Positions 15,381 through 16,382 of a stretch of DNA of 16,382 bases are shown here, in pieces. The translations under genes were made by a program, and so were the position numbers. This stretch comes from Neocallimastix lanati (nom. inval.) (taxonomy: Eukaryota > Neocallimastigomycota > Neocallimastigomycetes > Neocallimastigales > Neocallimastigaceae). Positions within the stretch are counted from its first letter, which is position 1; the number at the start of each line of letters is the position of its first letter. The notes under the pieces were generated by a model. It had not been told where the DNA came from. It did no database searches and saw nothing but the letters and a program-made list of their open reading frames with translations. The stretch lies in NCBI GenBank assembly GCA_016946835.1, contig JACVTC010000593.1:1-16382 (forward strand), read 5' to 3'.

Positions 15381-15415
<35 letters not shown>
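15353..15415 (-). other. A-tract in the gag leader
   Basis: On the RNA-sense (minus) strand this is A34, a single C, then A28, ending eight bases before the ATG at 15344. It lies in the transcribed leader, not at a 3' end. Long A-runs in 5' leaders can bind poly(A)-binding protein and favour cap-independent initiation in other systems; here that is speculation. Run lengths may be inaccurate. Confidence 0.8.
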
Positions 15416-15416
<1 letters not shown>

Positions 15417-15520
15417 TTTTATTTTATTGCCTTTATTATTATTATTATTATTTCGTTTATAATTTTATTTAATCTTCTTTCTTTTTTACTATCTATTAAT
15501 GTTTCATATTATTATACTTT

Positions 15521-15539
15521 GGTCCTGCATAGCTCGCCA
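15521..15539 (-). promoter_or_regulatory. Element D primer-binding site
   Basis: Seven bases after the 5' LTR the minus strand reads TGGCGAGCTATGCAGGACC. This is complementary to a tRNA 3' end with CCA, discriminator G, acceptor strand ATAGCTC and T-stem CCTGC. I cannot assign the tRNA. Its T-stem matches that expected for the Ser-type T-arm at 16163-16238, but the acceptor does not. Confidence 0.7.
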
Positions 15540-15546
15540 GAAATTA

Positions 15547-16147
15547 TGGTACAGGACTTTTGAAATTGATGGATGTATAATAATATATTGGTAAATAGAT
15601 AGTAGACGTATAAAAATTACGAAAAACTTATACAATATTTATTTATTATTTATTGATTAGTTATTAATTTATTTATTTAAAAATTTATTTAACTATATAT
15701 TATTCATCCATTTATTTATTTGTTCATTTATTTATTTATTCCTCCATTACATTAAAAAAAAGAAAAGAGAGAGATTTAAAATAATATTATTACAAAATAT
15801 TTTATAAATTTTGGTAATACATTGATTAGTTAAAAATAATTTTGTGTAACAATAAAATAATAATAAAATTTTAGATATGAATATTAATAATAAAATAATA
15901 AAAAAATTTATAATATAAAATAAAATTTATCAAATGTATAATAAAAATATAATAAGAATATAATAAAATATTTATTTTATAGCAAAATATTAATAATTAA
16001 TAATATATATATTTATATAATAATAAAGGAAATATTGATAAAGTTAATAAAGATAATAATTAATTAATAAAATAGATTTAAAACATATTTATATGGAGAA
16101 ATATTAAAATTATTATAATTTAAGGTATTTGGGTAAATACCGTATCA
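15547..16147 (-). repeat. Element D 5' LTR
   Basis: 601 bp, the partner of 9990-10592, with the same TG/CA ends and terminal hairpin. Its outer edge lies 15 bp from the mature 5' end of the tRNA-Ser-like gene. Confidence 0.93.
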
Positions 16148-16162
16148 ATAAAATGTAAGTCA

Positions 16163-16238
16163 GTCATTTTGGCGGATTTAACGCGGTGGCTGCTAAGCCA
16201 TTTCCATTGGGAGCGCAGGTTCAGGACTGCAGGTGACG
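16163..16238 (+). tRNA. tRNA-Ser(GCT)-like gene, degenerate
   Basis: The acceptor GTCATTT pairs with AGGTGAC (two G-U), with discriminator G as in serine tRNAs. It has TG, a shortened D-arm GCG-GATTTAA-CGC, an anticodon stem GTGGC/GCCAT with anticodon GCT at 16192-16194, a variable arm TTCC-ATT-GGGA, and a T-arm GCAG/CTGC. At 76 nt it is several bases shorter than a normal tRNA-Ser. The D-loop lacks the GG pair, the anticodon loop has six bases and the T-loop reads TTCAGGA instead of TTCGANN, which also weakens the B box. A T5 run follows at 16243-16247. It is either a pseudogene or a true gene with indel errors in the assembly. Confidence 0.6.
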
Positions 16239-16242
16239 AAAA

Positions 16243-16247
16243 TTTTT
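16243..16247 (+). terminator. Pol III T-run after tRNA-Ser-like gene
   Basis: A run of five T residues four bases after the discriminator position, as for an active Pol III gene. Confidence 0.6.
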
Positions 16248-16382
16248 GATTAAATATTATTTGCTATTTAATAATATGAATTGATATAAAATATATGATT
16301 ATATGATTAATTTTAAGTGATATGGTATATTTTTATTATTTTTTTTTATTTTTTTAAATTTTAATTTAAATTTTAATTTTAA
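16248..16382. other. AT-rich flank
   Basis: No gene or motif is seen. The end is T- and A-run sequence. Confidence 0.6.

Larger units (their letters stand above)
9990..16147 (-). mobile_element. Element D: Ty3/Gypsy retrotransposon
   Basis: This is a 6158-bp element in minus orientation. From its 5' end the order is LTR (15547-16147), PBS, A-tract leader, gag in two out-of-phase pieces, a spacer ORF that runs into the protease, pol (PR-RT-RNaseH-IN), a stem-loop, a PPT and the 3' LTR (9990-10592). The order RT before integrase defines Ty3/Gypsy. No chromodomain follows the integrase. The LTRs differ by only about three changes, so insertion is recent. The flanking 5-mers AGCAC (left) and ATAAA (right) do not match, so no target duplication is present. 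Pol is undamaged and could supply enzymes to the non-autonomous elements, but Gag would need three or four +1 shifts or is broken. Confidence 0.93.

Noticed and set aside
15018-15563. 181-codon plus-strand ORF with a poly-Phe run
   Set aside because: It is antisense to the D gag and leader; the Phe run is the T-tract.

Overview
The window looks like intergenic DNA of a very AT-rich eukaryotic nuclear genome. The noncoding parts are almost entirely A/T homopolymers and simple repeats, and the GC-richer islands are tRNA genes and retrotransposon coding sequence. Fungal-type Ty3/Gypsy elements, one of them with Tf1-like self-priming architecture, together with the extreme AT content suggest an anaerobic gut fungus (Neocallimastigomycota). 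That assignment is inference; an AT-rich amoeba or another early-diverging fungus is not excluded. No ordinary host protein-coding gene is visible.

Layout: 1-976 is AT-rich with a 33-bp direct repeat. 977-1049 is an intact elongator tRNA-Met(CAT). 1050-2988 is AT-rich, without coding signal, and ends in a large inverted repeat. 2989-5318 is a complete 2.3-kb gag-only LTR retrotransposon on the minus strand (element A), with 373-bp LTRs, a tRNA-Pro-type primer-binding site and a polypurine tract. 5322-6769 is a 1448-bp noncoding, LTR-like insertion (B1) flanked by the 5-bp repeat CACCC. 6775-9985 is a noncoding plus-strand LTR element (B2 and B3 as LTRs) whose inside is mostly simple repeat and contains a further LTR fragment (C). 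9990-16147 is a 6.2-kb Ty3/Gypsy element on the minus strand (element D) with LTRs of 603 and 601 bp, a fragmented gag, an intact 1057-codon pol and a tRNA-type PBS. 16163-16238 is a degenerate tRNA-Ser(GCT)-like gene lying 15 bp beyond the outer LTR edge of D.

The interval reads as a retrotransposon landing zone between two tRNA genes. At least three LTR families have near-identical LTR pairs, so all inserted recently. D supplies a full reverse transcriptase, RNase H and integrase. A has only a capsid-like Gag and must borrow these enzymes. The B elements have no proteins at all.

The most interesting signals are RNA-level. One is a 13-nt self-complementarity between a predicted RNA start inside the B2 LTR and the bases at and just after the LTR end, which is the Tf1-type self-priming layout. 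The other is an H-type pseudoknot present in B1 and C whose two stems differ in sequence but keep their pairing.
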